This document shows, one piece after another, positions 1 through 14,100 of a stretch of 60,000 bases of DNA. Under the pieces are notes generated by a model. The model was not told the origin of the DNA. It did not search any database and was given only the letters and a program-made list of their open reading frames with translations. Location of the stretch: the NCBI RefSeq assembly GCF_001039355.2, contig NW_019775413.1:421237-481236 (forward strand). Reading direction: 5' to 3'. Both the position numbers and the translations under genes were made by a program. This DNA is from Lingula anatina (Eukaryota; Brachiopoda; Lingulata; Lingulida; Lingulidae). The stretch's first letter is position 1. The number at the start of each line of letters is the position of its first letter.

Positions 1-900
1 GTGCGGGCGACGCAGTTCCGCCGTGCTTTCGACTTTGTTCGTTAGCTGTGCGGGCGTGCGTCGTACTCAATACGCAAAGGACACTTGCTCCTTCATTGCT
101 CCATCACTTGCTCCATCACTTACTTCTCGCTAACTCCTCGCGAGTGGAGCAAGTTACGTTTGCGGCCTTGCAGTTCGCAGATTATTCGTAGAATCTTTTG
201 GACATGTCCAACTTCCTCCGTACGTGCTTCACGGGTTGTCTGCGAACTCCAAATTTCGCAAGAAGAACTTGCACGGCACGTGAGATTCTGCGCAAAATTT
301 GGACGCAAACAAAGTATAAAGGCGTGCTCACGATGCACGCTCGTGTCTCGACATATAACGTCGCTTGTGCCTTGTGTACAACATTTCAAAAATTTCGAAA
401 TTTGCTCAATTCCGCTTCTAATATGCCTCCAAAAGGCAAGGGAAAGAAGCTAAGAGAGCAGAAAAGAAGAGAGGAGGAAAAAGAAAGAAGGGGAGAACAG
501 AAGGCAAAACTGACGTTCGCGGTCAGTACGTCATTACAAGCGTGTGAGGCAAGTGTGAAGCAAAAGGAAATAACTTTCGCCGTGTGTAGCATTCTTTTCA
601 TAAATGGTGAGTACGTGCCACGTACGCAGGTAGCAAGAAAAACTCAAGAAATGAGTACATCGCACCTTGCAATTAGCGTACCTGTTTCTCGCGTGGGCCC
701 TGCGACTCGCAAAGCAGACTTGCGCCTTTCCATTTCAAACTTTCCTCTACCTCTATGAACTCCATGGCCTCCACTGCACCCAAAATTCGCAGGGGCCGTA
801 CGATCCTAAAATTCGTGCGTCGGGTTGTGACCGAGGCTTAATCTGAACGTGACACACCTCCAAGTTTCCGCGCTTACGGTCACGTGCACAAGACGCATCC
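1..900. other. CpG-rich block with an unassigned short open frame
   Basis: The first ~850 bases are clearly richer in G, C and CpG than the AT-rich DNA that follows. An open frame on the + strand runs from an ATG at 423 to a stop near 758. It starts with a strongly basic, lysine/arginine/glutamate-rich stretch (beginning MPPKGKGKK) and has no domain I recognise. It could be the 5' end or CpG-rich promoter of a gene lying partly outside the window, or part of a transposable element. No splice-supported link to the transporter gene downstream is visible. Confidence 0.25.
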
Positions 901-3835
901 CTAGATTCTTTTGTTATTACAACATTTCTTTCTTTTCGTAGCTTAGTACATGTAACTCACTTTACCTCTTTCCGAAATGCCCATGCACATTTCACACAGT
1001 ACCAATACTTGAACTCTTGATGTTTTACATAAAACTTACTTATTTTAAATCGTCTTCTTTTTTGTTTTATTCAGCTTATTTACTGTGGCGATTTATTCAG
1101 TTTTATTCATGTTTTATATAATAAAAGTTTGTTAACATACATTTATATTCTGTAGTTCTTTGATACTTTAAAATAGATAATTACCGCCAGCATTTTTATA
1201 CTTAGTTTCCTCTTTTCCACATAACAAGCCAACTAGCAGGGGAGTAACAAAAGCATGAAGTGCCATTTCTCTCCCATTATACTATTTTTGGTTTTGTTGA
1301 AACGCATGTATATAGGCATAGGTCATTTGGAAAAGGAGTGCCTTTCATGGGTTGCCAGTTAAAGGTAGATGTTGGTCATATAAAAGAGCACTGTGGTTTC
1401 TGACATGTAGCCGACTAAGTAACGTTTCACAGTCTTGATGCCGTTTACCTCCTTCTTTCATAACTTTAGTATTCTCTTCTTTCCTTTTCTTCTATACGTG
1501 TAGCTCTTAAAAAGAATGAAAGCTGATGCGCATCTTCTGTGAGAGCATGAATTCCCCTTTATACAAAAAGTTGACAAGAAAAAAGTCATTTATCTCTACA
1601 TAGTTCTTTTAACCGTTTCAGAGACATTGAAATGCGTTGCAATTGTAAAACCCTTTATTATCATCCAGATACCAAAAATGAGATTTTTCTGCATCTAATT
1701 ATTCAATTATGCATCTATCTTTGTGCTGAAATGAAATGAAAAAAAAAACTTGAAAATATAAAATATCGGCGTTTATATTTTATCGTTGCAATGCATGAGC
1801 ATGGGCAAGTCAAAGCTTCAATCGTCAATTTAGCACCTTTCTAGTTTGAGGTGAGATAGCAATTGGCATGGGGCGGAACTTTGGTTAAAATGTTTTTGTT
1901 ATGGAGTTATGAGGTCCCAAATACAGATTTTCATTAAATAAAGGCATTATTTTGCTTTATCAACGATAAGATCTGAACTATGACTTTAAGAAAAGTCGAA
2001 GTCGCTGGCAGGGTTTTTGAGTACTAAATGGTGTCATTAAATTGGCGTTAAAACGGTGTTTAGGTAAAAGAGAAATTTGAGAAACCGATTTTTCCATTTT
2101 ACCCCAAAGTCGCAATTATGACGTCACCCGTAAGATGGCGCGTGTGTGTAAATTTTAATTAATTTAGTCACTGAACACTGAGGAGTTATCTATTACCTAA
2201 AAGTATGTAAGACAGTAGAGTTTTTGGTGAAAGGTAACAATATCGTTAATTAACTGCTTTGTCTCACTTTTTCGACACATCTTTAATGTGCTGTTCAAAG
2301 GGTTGCAAGCAACATGTAGCTTGCCATGATGTTACATCTGAATATAAGAAACCTCTTTATTTATCTATAAAAACATATGGGAGATCGATACGTTAGGTAT
2401 TCTTCCTTATCTGCTGAGATAGTGCGGGAATAATTATTGTCATGTTGTTGTCATTACATAACAGGGGTGAATAGATTTTTGGGGTATCTAGATTTCAATT
2501 TTTATCTATTTGCATGATAATATATTACTTGTTGCTGAGGAGTTTCGTCGAAAACCGATCAGTATCTCACACCAATTAACAAGACAACGAAATTGACGCT
2601 TAGAACTTGGCCACCCTTATCACTATTAAAAACTACAATTAATATAATTAACTGTATTTATGTAGGAAATTGTTTGTTTTTAGCGGTGGAAATAACTTTG
2701 TTAATAATACATCGACGTTTTGTTTATAGGAAAGAGTCTTAGTTTGGGGTTTGTGTCTGCACATTTGACCTTAAGTAGTTGACCAAGGCAAGGTAATAAC
2801 AGATTTCCGGGGTTCTGAAATGTCTTAGCTGCTGTGTATCTAGGCACACACATTTATTTGTTATGAAAGATGTTTTTGGCAACTATTTCTATCGAGCTGC
2901 ATCAGTGAGAAGTCATTCAGCTTTTTAGCTGCGGTGATATTTACCCGCAGTTTTAGCAGCTACACTGGAATATTACTTACGTTGTTCTTTTATTTTTATT
3001 TGTACATGGTTACCAGCCATCAGTTTTTTGTGGTTTCAAGATTTGAGGACGGCCGTTTTTCTTGTTACTCGGTGATTTTATTTTTTTCATATTCAGTTTT
3101 TCTCAGCCACCAGTTTTGTTATTCCAGTTTTGGCGACGGCTGTTTCCTTTTATTAGGTGACTTCAACTTCTTGGATCACGCACTAGTATTACTATGTACA
3201 GTATATTGTCTTCATTTTTTCCCCTTATTCATGTGTTCTTATAAACAGATTTATAATCTGTCGTGTGTTGCAACTGCAGTTGTTAACTATTTTGTTTAGT
3301 TGTAACTTCTTCGTGTTATTATTGATTTTTTTCTTCTTTTGTGTGTAGCTGTTATATTTATGTTGATATTTCTTCCGGGCCAGGTGTTCCGCTGTTTTCA
3401 TATTTTCTATTTTGTTTCCAGGCAGCTTCTTTCACATTCTATGGCCTTTTATTTTCATTTGTGCCAACTTTTTGCTCTTATAGCTGTTGTGATTTCTCAT
3501 ATTTTCTTAATTCATTTTGGTTACACTCATTTACCTACTTCATTGTTATTATATTATGGCAGTTATATATGGGGAATGTTATATTATCTCCCCAGTAATA
3601 AGTTTTCGTCATTAATAAGTGACAATTTTCAGTCATATGGACTTGTTTACTTTGGAGCAAAAACAGAGCTTCGTTGTGCTTGTGAGCATTTGGCTACATG
3701 AATAAGTATTTTAGAGAAAAGAAACAGAGAAAACTATTTTGCCAAATTAAAGCCTTCATATAACGCATTGGTACCCCTTAAGGGTTTTATACGTGGTTTC
3801 AAATGCATTTGCTGCAAAATGTTACTCCCAAGTCA

Positions 3836-3840
<5 letters not shown>

Positions 3841-3891
<51 letters not shown>
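3841..3891. repeat. (TA)n microsatellite
   Basis: About 25 uninterrupted TA dinucleotides. Short Tyr-Ile open frames across it are artefacts of the repeat. Confidence 0.95.
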
Positions 3892-3893
<2 letters not shown>

Positions 3894-6800
3894 GCCACAA
3901 GTACGGCACCAACAAGGAAAGTTTGGCGTAGTCAAACGATATTTTATGGCGACAACAATCTCCAGAGCTTATTTAGTTTGTGATGCACTGGGATGGAGGA
4001 GACATAAATAAGGCTATATCGAATGCACACGTACGTGGCAATCTTGCTGTAATTAAATAGTGCATAATTTTATAGGCCAACCCGCAGTGGTCCTTTAAGA
4101 AGATCAGATGGTGTTGGTTATATCAGGCAATTTTTAAAGTTTGATTTAATCTCAAAATGATTTAAGGTACTGTAAGATAGACGTGGGAAGTCGCCTGAGA
4201 AGTTTTATCATATAGTAATCTCCAGGTGAATGGCCTCATTAGAGGGGTCATCGTCATTACGAAACAAAAGTCTTAAGTGTATTACACGTAACACTCGAGT
4301 CCAGGCAAAGGTCGCGCAAAAAGACTAGTCACCATTTTAAAAACTACACTGCTGTAACGGAAAGCGCTGGAATACATTTCGTCTCTTTGGTGTATCACGG
4401 TCAAAAATGGTGGCTCAACTTCCTTCCAAAATCCCGTATTACAGGTATGAGTCCTATTTGAAATGTTGATTTTATCAAATTGAATATTTTATATTCGTAT
4501 CATTTCCATTCAGCTGCTGCGTTTGTACAAGTAAATGCATCATTCAGATACAAGTGTGAACAAGACAGTTAATCAGTTAATTAAAACAGTTAATTAGATT
4601 TTGTAATTCATAATTCGAGTTATTAGCGATATGTTTTACTTCATTGTCGAAAACTATCTCTCTGTCGAATCGTCTGTATTGAAATTGCACGAAAATATTT
4701 TTATCAATGAGGGTAATCTATATAACAAATCGAATTCCCACGTGTAAAGTACTGTCCTCACTTGAATTCGGTGTTTTATTACCTTTTCTATTTAATACCC
4801 TCCTGTGCAATGCAGAAGGAACTGTCAGGTCATTATTTGAGGGGATTTACAGCTTAAAGGTCTAAAACGCGTATAGTATATACATGCACTATAACCTTTT
4901 CAAACCTTGCATTTAAAATCAAAACATCTTAATTTACTATTACCGCCAAGTTACCCCCCCCCCCCCAATTTTGACACCAAGTAACAAAATGATTGATGAG
5001 TCAAAACATTTCTTTGTGATCGCTTGAAGGTCACTTATGATATCATTATGTTATATATACTATTAAACTCGAATGTATCTAGTTACCAAGCTCTAGCAGT
5101 GTCCTAATACACTTGTTGCGTGTCTTACAGAATCCTGGTCTTATATGTAGCTCCAATCAGGAAACGTATTTATTGTAGTATTCTTTAAAAGAAGGTCTAA
5201 TGTATTCAAGATGCATCTGATGTAGATATCTTAAATAATGTGCCCAGGACAAGAAAAGTTTTTATATGTTATCCCGTCAAATCACCCCCCAAAAGAGGAC
5301 ACCACTAAATATACATAAAAATGCAAAATGTCCCTAAGTAACTATATACCCTTGTGATTTATGCACACAAAAACAACTAAAAGACGCCAATTTACCTTAA
5401 ATAACTGTTTAAATGATGACGGACGTCCCAGTGTTGGTTATCATTTAAGATAATCTTTATATCGAGATAGAAGGCACTATCCTTTATATTTTTCATGCTC
5501 ACTTTGTAAACCCGTGCATTAAACTTAAAATTAAACGGGGGAGTTTATGGTTGCTGTCATGCGACCGGGGCCATTCCTCTATCTGGACAAGAGGGGGCTA
5601 CACTACTAGGGTTACTGCAAGTAGTCGCATACATTACCTGCCTTAGCACAGCTTATTGTAAGTATTGAGGTCCGCTTATCATAACCACAAAACCTTTTTT
5701 TATGTTATTTAACTTCTTTTATTATTTCACTATAATTGAAGTGCACCTTATAAATATGCGAGGATTCCTTTCTATTGTTTCATAATATGAAAATAAGCAG
5801 GTTATAGAAAGCAAAAAGAAGCAGACAGATAAGAGAACTGTATTCATGCCTTCATTTAAGTCCCAGTTGATACCATCGGGGTCCAGTTATTTTTTATTTC
5901 TTTGTGCTCGCTAGGTTTCCTCACTGTGAGGAGATCATATAGAAACCCAGGCTGAAAACCTTTTTAGTTTTATCGTTAAAAGATAATTGTGCTCTCGGTG
6001 CACCTGGGTGGAAAAAGGACATCGATGAATTCTGAGCATGCGCGGCTGTGAGCACGACGCAAACCCTTGGCAGTTTTTTTTCTCTTGGAGGGCACGCTGA
6101 TGTTTCATAAAGTTCCATATCACAGGTAACAATACATTTATCAATATATAAGCAGGATTTCCTTAATCCTGGAGTGATACGTACGTCTGTCTCAAGAAGA
6201 TCGCTCTCTAGAAATAATGAAATGTATGGTATGTTATTTAAATGTATACACTGTTGCTCAAAATGGTTGTCACATCTACTAGTCAAATTCGGAGATTTTG
6301 TTACAATATTTCTTTCGTGCGAACTGAATCATGATAAATTGTTTATCACTAAAGATGCCAACAAACACGTTTATTCTGCAGATCTTCTTTTGATATAATG
6401 AGTTTTTTTACTTGTAAATGAATTCTTTTGAAAACAAATTCGGGTAAAACAAAAACTTGTATTTTGTCATGGGAAATTACATTCAATAACAAAATTCCAC
6501 TTACATTTTTAAAATAAAACTATTGTACAATTTATAGAATAATGTCTCTTTTTTATTTTGCTGGGCGTGGGTTTCTCTTGTCAACTAGGCGAAAATTGCT
6601 TTAGATCATATCCTTATACATAACAACAAGTTTTTGGACCCGCTTGAAGCCTTATTTTAGCCTTTCATACCTAAGCTTATTGGTAAGTTCTAAACAGGTG
6701 CACAGGAAAAATTGAACTAGTCTCGCCAGTGCATGTTTAAACAAAATTGACAAAATTGTCGCGATTTCATGGACCGATATTAAAGAAAAATTGCCTGCGA

Positions 6801-8418
6801 TAATTGTGGCAACAAGTATTTCTACAATCGTCTTTGACATGCGGTTTAAGTCATTTATTCGACGATTGCTATCAAATCTGAGTCTGACAAACGACAATTA
6901 TTGTTTATGATTCCTTTTTAAGTGGTGGTGGTGGCGGTGTGAGTGTGCGTGTGTGTGTGTGTGGGGGGTGAAGATAAAAATACATATCGTGACTGACGTG
7001 GTTGAAAAAAGTGGGATTAACCCCCCTCCTCCATATTTCCTACGCCTATATTTATGCTTATACGTTTTGATGCCGCATTTTTAAAATTTTCATTTGATTA
7101 TTTTTGTTTGTTTATATATCGTGCACGGTAGCTCATTATGCTAGAACAGCATACATGAAATTTTTCTATAAAGCCCTGAGGGTAATGACCGGGCCAACTG
7201 AGCTTGGGCCCAGTCGTGCTCTGCTAATGACATATGTCCTGATATGCTATAATATTTTCAAAATAATTCATTATTTGGAAATTGAACATTCTTCCCAACA
7301 TTTGTTTGGATATTATATATTAAAGCGAACATTTTTCAGTCCTAAACTTTACGTAATTGCTATTACTGAACATTATCCAATGTTATGTTCTCAATTACAT
7401 CATTCATTCTATAAGAGGGATTTTTAAATAAAAGCGACCGACTTTCGAACACGATCCTTGCATTTTCTACAAGGTTAAAAAAGCAACAACAACGCCCTTA
7501 CCTCCAGCCAACGGAAAAAGTATAAAACTGACAAATAGGTTATAAAAGTACTGCAGTGCCAAGCTATGATCTATTTTCGAAAATATACTTTACTGATGGA
7601 GGGGAGGGGATATGGTATTGGTTTGAGATCTATCCTGGATCTGCCAGTGCCAGGTGCAGCTATTGTAACCACACACCTCTGACCGTAATGCCCGTGTATG
7701 GGGTATGCCTAAAAAGAGGTGCCCAAAGTTCAAACAATTTGTCATCTGAAAACCAGAACAAAGAGCATATTATCTTTTGAAGAAAAGGGCAGTTAAACAC
7801 AATCGGTTTCTGACCATGACAAGTAGCCTCCAGCCAGTGATTTTGTGTAATACAGTACACTTGGGCACTGATCCAATATTAACCTCCGAGCTGTATGTTA
7901 AATGATGAGGAAAATGGGTTAACTACATTATATTCCTGACCAGCAATACCTTATCACATTGAGCGATAATGTTAGAAAAACAGTCTGTACCGATACTCTT
8001 TGAGGGGTCCAAAGTAGTGATTACATTACAGTGGGTTTATTCGCTTTCACAAATTAGTTTCCTCGTGATTGAGCGAATCTTTATCTATCATAAATTGGCT
8101 GTTTGGAACGCGCGGGGTGGGGGGCTTGGTTAAGGTGACTCTCTTACGTAATACCCAGGATTTGCCAACCTCTCAAAGTGTATCGGTACAAACCATAAAA
8201 AAAGAACTCAATGTGAAAAGGGGCTTATTCACAGCGGTGGTGTCTTGTGCGCAAAGGGATTTTGAAATATTGGACAAAGTAATCATGGTCAATATGTGAT
8301 AACACTTTGCTGTTATCTGAAATTTGATTAGAGTATTTGCTATCGTCTGAATCGGAAGATGGTCTTTACTTTGAGACCGAAATTTCTCAACCGTTGGTCA
8401 AGACATTGTCTAGATCTC

Positions 8419-8466
<48 letters not shown>
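8419..8466. repeat. (AAT)n microsatellite
   Basis: About 16 AAT trinucleotides, shortly upstream of the first visible transporter exon. The poly-Asn frame across it is an artefact. Confidence 0.95.
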
Positions 8467-8699
8467 TAATTTGTGGAATAGACCTACTGGTAATTTCCTC
8501 TTTTAAGTGGAATGCGAAATATTTATTATCCTAGGATGAAATAAACATCGAGTTAAGAACTACTTTCAGCCTAACTCTTTCCGTGAAGGCTCGAGCTCTC
8601 TTAATATATGAGGAGTTTGCCATAACAAAATACTTCCACCTTTAGAGTTAAATGAGAAGGGAAAATACACACATATAGTAGTTTTTTTTCTAATTTCAG

Positions 8700-9005
8700 T
8701 CTTACAAAACGCAAAAACGACCAGAATTCTTTCGTGAAGTATGACGAGTTGGATGAAGAATACACATACGATGAACAGCCGGTGGAGGCGTCTGAGCCTG
8801 AGAAGGCTAACTGCTGCACAGCGTGTTGTGACCCTAGGTCTCCCTGCCCATGCGGCTGTGCCAAACGCTACACCATGGCTATCTGCGCGGGCGTTGGATT
8901 CATGATCTCTTTTGGAATTCGGTGCAATTTTGGGGTAGCTATTATACAGATGACCAACAATGCCACGTGGCATCTCGGAGGAGTTGAGCAGTTTAGAGTA
9001 AGTAT

Positions 9006-9054
<49 letters not shown>

Positions 9055-11115
9055 GGTCTGACCGTAATCTTTTCAGTCCTTAACCCTAAACAGTGTAAAA
9101 GCATAATGTAGCGCTGTTCCCCCTTCATCTTTTATCATTCGAAATTGCTGCACATCCTGCTGTACCTCATTGTTCTACCAACATGTTTCTACAGGTACAG
9201 TCCTTCTTCCCTGTAGATACACAGAAGACTTTTTCCGCTGTGCTCCATGACACCCCCGCAATTGTCTCCCAGCTGTTTTCTTCCTCCCAGTCCACTTTTA
9301 TTATTAAGTCTTCCTTGAACCAAGGAGTTACTGTTGTAACTCCTTGCTTGAACTTAGTGTTAAGCTCTTCCTCCTTTCACCGCCACCACTTTATACTTGA
9401 CTCCACCTCCACCATCTTTCTTGCCTTCACCCTTACATACTGTAGAGCTACTGAGGATTGACACCTAAACAAACTCACAGCCGCACGCATGCAGGTTCAC
9501 CTTTAATTAATCTTAACCTAAGAGGCCAAGAATTATGATAACAATTTTCTATCATTTCTTCCTAATACGAAATTTATCTCACTGCCAGACACAATTCAGT
9601 TTGTTTTATATTTCAAAATCTTACCCAGTAAATTTATTTTTTCATAGCCGCCAGAATTTGAGTGGTCTAATACAGTGATCGGGCTGATCGACAGCTCCTT
9701 CTTCTGGGGATATATAGTGACGCAGATTCCAGGAGGGTACCTTGCTTCAAGGCTACCTGCCAACAGGTAAATTTCACGATCTTTACATTAACATTTTAGA
9801 ATTGTCTATTACTTACGGGTGGTTTCCGAGCAAATACAAGTATGATTCTGCAATATGATACTGATATTTGCATACAATATTGGGTTTGGAAATATAAGCA
9901 TGTAATTATACTGCCAACAAGGCATTAAGTATCAAAGAATGTACGTGATACGTTTTCCACTTCATTTTAATGCAGATAATTCCTACAATTACCCTGTAAA
10001 TTAATAGCAATAATTTGTCTTAATTTCAGAGTGTTTGGGTTTGCAATAGGGATATCTTCCTTCCTGAACCTGCTCCTCCCAGGTGCTTGTAAGGTCCACT
10101 ATGGCCTGGTTATCGCTGTTAGGATTCTACAGGGTCTAGTTGAGGTGAGTACGATTGAAATCCCTTGAGACCTCTTTACGGCGATCCGAAAACAAAAGGA
10201 GACAATCAAGAGGTACTATGTGACAGGGATGCTTTTTTTTGTTGTGTGCAATTGATTTTCCTTAACAACAAATGTGATTGTGTTTTTTTTTAAACAAAAT
10301 GATTGGTTTTAGTATAACTTTAGTGTAATTATCCTGTTATCGTTATTTTACAGAACTACTGTACATTGTAAATGCAGATAAGTGTGTGAGATTTTGGTAA
10401 CTAAATCTAAATCTTTCAAAAGAATGCCGACAGACAAAATAAAAACCCCAGTAAAATACTGAGTTTAAATAAAAGAACTAAATAAAAGAACTTGGGACTA
10501 ACTTGATCTGCATATTGGAGGATCGAAGAAATGTGTTTTTATTATGCATTGCAGGGTGTCACTTATCCCGCCTGTCACGGTATATGGAGACACTGGGCTC
10601 CGCCAATGGAGCGGTCAAGGCTGGCCACTCTAGCATTTTGTGGTAAAAATATAGATTTATTTTTTTAATTTCATTTTTATTTTTGAAAGAATAAAAGTGC
10701 ATGACCTGCTTTACCCTCGTTAATGTGATTTTTGAGAGATATTTGCCTGCTTTTTAAGTACATCAAGATAAATAGTTGCCACACGGGACGGTAAATAGGT
10801 CTCAAACAAAACATTTTATAATGATATGAAAAAAAATGTTCCTGTAGTATCCAACAATTTATATAATTGGTTTGACACTAGGCCTGATAGGTTTATAAAA
10901 ACATTATCACTCTATAAACAATCATTCTAGGTTCATATGCGGGCGCCGTGATTAGTATGCCACTGTCAGGGATACTTACAGACTACCTGGGCTGGCCAGC
11001 ATGTTTTTACTTTTACGGTATGCTTCAAACACTAACACCCACGTAGTTAATTTGGATTCGTCGTGCCTCAATTTCCCTTTCCTTATCCAATAACTCTCCC
11101 CTCTCCACATTTTAT

Positions 11116-11159
<44 letters not shown>

Positions 11160-14100
11160 AGCATTTGTGACGTCATATCTACATGTAACTGCACTGAATT
11201 AAATTACGGGCAGTACAAGTACGAGTAGTCAAAATTAGGAGTGCACATTTTTATGTACATTTTTGTTTGTTAATGTTTGTCCAGAGAATGTATCGTAATA
11301 GCAACATTGTCTTATTATGGAACTTTCTTTTCACGAACAGTTCTATGGCAATTGATGTACCTCGCATTAACATCGAACGTTATATGACGAACATAGTGCA
11401 TCAATTTACTGATTGAAACCTTGAATTGAACTATCGTTTAAATCAAGAGCTTGTCAGACGGTATCTAAGCAAACTGTACTCTGAAAGGAAGCCCTTTAAT
11501 TGCCAAGAATCATGTGACAACGAAAAATGTAATAACAACATTTCAATTTTCAGGTGCGTTTGGGCTGATTTGGCTGGTAACATGGATGTTTCTGTCTTTT
11601 GAAAAGCCGTCTACTCATCCCCGTATTACTAAAGAGGAACGGGATTATATTGAGTCTTCTATAGGCGAGGCAGATACGTTGGTCATTAGGGTAAGAATTG
11701 TTGTGTGGTTGTTAATTGATATTCTGACATCTAATTTCAAGCGTTGACTTACATTTCTTCGTGTATCACAATGGAATCGAAATGAATTTGAATATTTGTT
11801 GCCCATTTCCTCCTAAAGTAATCATGCAAGTTTTTTTCTTCCTTTTATATAATTAAGTTTGAACAAAAGCCTTAAGTCCACCATGTGAAGTGATATGAAG
11901 AAATGGTTAATCAATAATGTTTTCATCAGCATGTGTTTTCTGAGGCACGATTTGATGCTGAATACGAATTTTTTTCAGAATTAAACAGATTGAACTCTTC
12001 TTAGAATGAAAATGATGAGCCATCAGTAGTAGTTATGTGTGTGTGTATGTGTGTGTGTGTGTGAGAGAGAGAGAAGTAAGCGAGGGGTACCAAAGAAGTA
12101 TTGTATACTGTAATTTAAATTTCTTAAGTTCAATAAATAAAAAAAGAATTCTTAGATGTAACTTCAACATGAAAAAGAAAAATTTTAATTTACCATGCAG
12201 TGTGTATCTGGTGTACGCATTTAGTGTAAATGCAATTTAAAATTCTGATTTCTTATATCTGATAGGGATTTTCCCATTTTTCATTTTGGCAGTGCCGCGA
12301 TTTTCCTTTCGGTCATTTTCATGTCTGAGCGCATCTTTATACATTGTTCCACAGAAAGAGAATAAAAACGAAAATACAATAAAAGTAGCTTTTATTATTA
12401 TCATTATTATTAGATATGATTATTATTAGGTATTATGTAGATATAAATGAATATGAACATTATATAAAACTGATTAAATGTGAACTCAGCTTAAGAGTAG
12501 GAATTTACGATCATCTCTTCTAGAATCCACCTATCTCAGATTGCCCCATCCGTCTCTTATATTTGCTTTCAAGATTTGATTTTTCTCCTCACTTAATTTT
12601 CTTTTACAACATTTTCCCGTAATGCTGACCGTGTTAATTCATTAGTTATGTAATCTCTTTATTTATATCCTTCTCGAAACTCGTCCTAGCTCCGTCCTCC
12701 CATACCAATGCACCTAGGCCACAAAGGTGTGGCTTGCTACAGCCCACCGGTGTACCGGTGGGTGGATTCCGTGGAACAAGAAATACAAAAACGCAATTTC
12801 TGTTAAAAGTGTACAAATATTTATCATGCAACAAAAGACAATTGTTTTTGACAATTGAAAAAATCCCATATCGTCTTTTCATTTTTTGTTGTAATAGGAA
12901 AAAGGATTCAATATTTTGATTTTCTCTTTCACAGAACGCAAAGACGCCTTGGAAAGGCATGTTTACGTCCATGCCTGTTTACGCAATAATCGTTGCCAAC
13001 TTTGCTCGAAGCTGGGCATTTTACCTTCTCATCACCAGCCAGCCATCTTATTTCGCGCAAGTACTACATTTTGATATATCAAAGGTATGTAGAAAATAAA
13101 CTGCTTTGCCTTGAAATGTTTTGTAAGATCTAGTGTGTGTCTGTGTGCCCGCGCGCACTCGTGCCCGCGCGTTGCCAAAACCTCTTGATAATTTAGGCAC
13201 ACGTAGGACTTAATAAAACTTCATAGGCCTGACATAATAAAGTTCGCGTAACGTGCCTTGGGCATAGCAAAGGAAAGAAGTTTATTCGTTCCAATCTAAG
13301 CAGTATTATACATGTATATACATGTAGAATAGGAGAACAGGTAAAGCTTTTAATGGTAATAAGAGTGGACGATATTTCCGAGCGCCAAATGAAACAAAAC
13401 GTTTCATAACACTTTGGGATTTCGTATATGTCCGCACATGCCTTATGGTCTTGTTGATGAAGAAGTGTTTTTAAATTTGTATTACTTCAGAGCGGCATCC
13501 TGTCGGCTCTGCCTCACTTGGTGATGACCATCATTGTACCGCTAGGGGGACAGCTGGCTGACTTCTTACGGTCAAGAAAATATCTTAGTACAACAGCTGT
13601 CAGGAAAATTTTCAACTGCGGAGGTAATGCCTAAAGACTCTCGCTATTCCATTCTAGTATAATTTATTGTTCGAGACCTTTGTGAAAAAATGGTTTAAAT
13701 ATTCGAACGGAATGAGGAAAGACAATTTTTAATTTCGAGGCGGAAAGGCCTGTGCCGAAAATACTTATTTCTCAAGGCTTATATTAAGCAGAAATGACTT
13801 GTTATATATGCAACACCTGCTAAAATGCAGAGCTCTGTTAAAACAATTTTTGTTTCACATATTTCAGGTNGTCTGGTTACGCCCCTGACTTAATAAAACT
13901 TCATAGGCCTAGCATAATAAAGTCTGCGTAACGTGCCTTGGGCATAGCAAAGGAAAGAAGTTTATTCGTTCCAATCTAAGCAGTATTATACATGTATATA
14001 CATGTAGAATAGGAGAACAGGTAAAGCTTTTAATGGTAATAAGAGTGGACGATATTTCCGAGCCTCAAATGAAACAAAACGTATTATAACACTTTGGGAT

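Larger units (their letters stand above)
901..8699. other. Intergenic or 5' intronic DNA without a supported gene
   Basis: AT-rich sequence with no coding exon I can support. It holds a T-rich tract at about 2930-3700, a TA microsatellite at 3841-3891, a C run near 4956, a GT-rich patch near 6930-6965 and an AAT repeat at 8419-8466. The missing start exon of the transporter gene should lie here or further left. It must end with two bases of a split codon, and I could not identify it. Confidence 0.5.

Noticed and set aside
2934-3701. Open frames of ~120 residues rich in Phe, Leu, Ser and Tyr
   Set aside because: They follow from the T-rich strand, have no family motif, no splice support and resemble hydrophobic noise.
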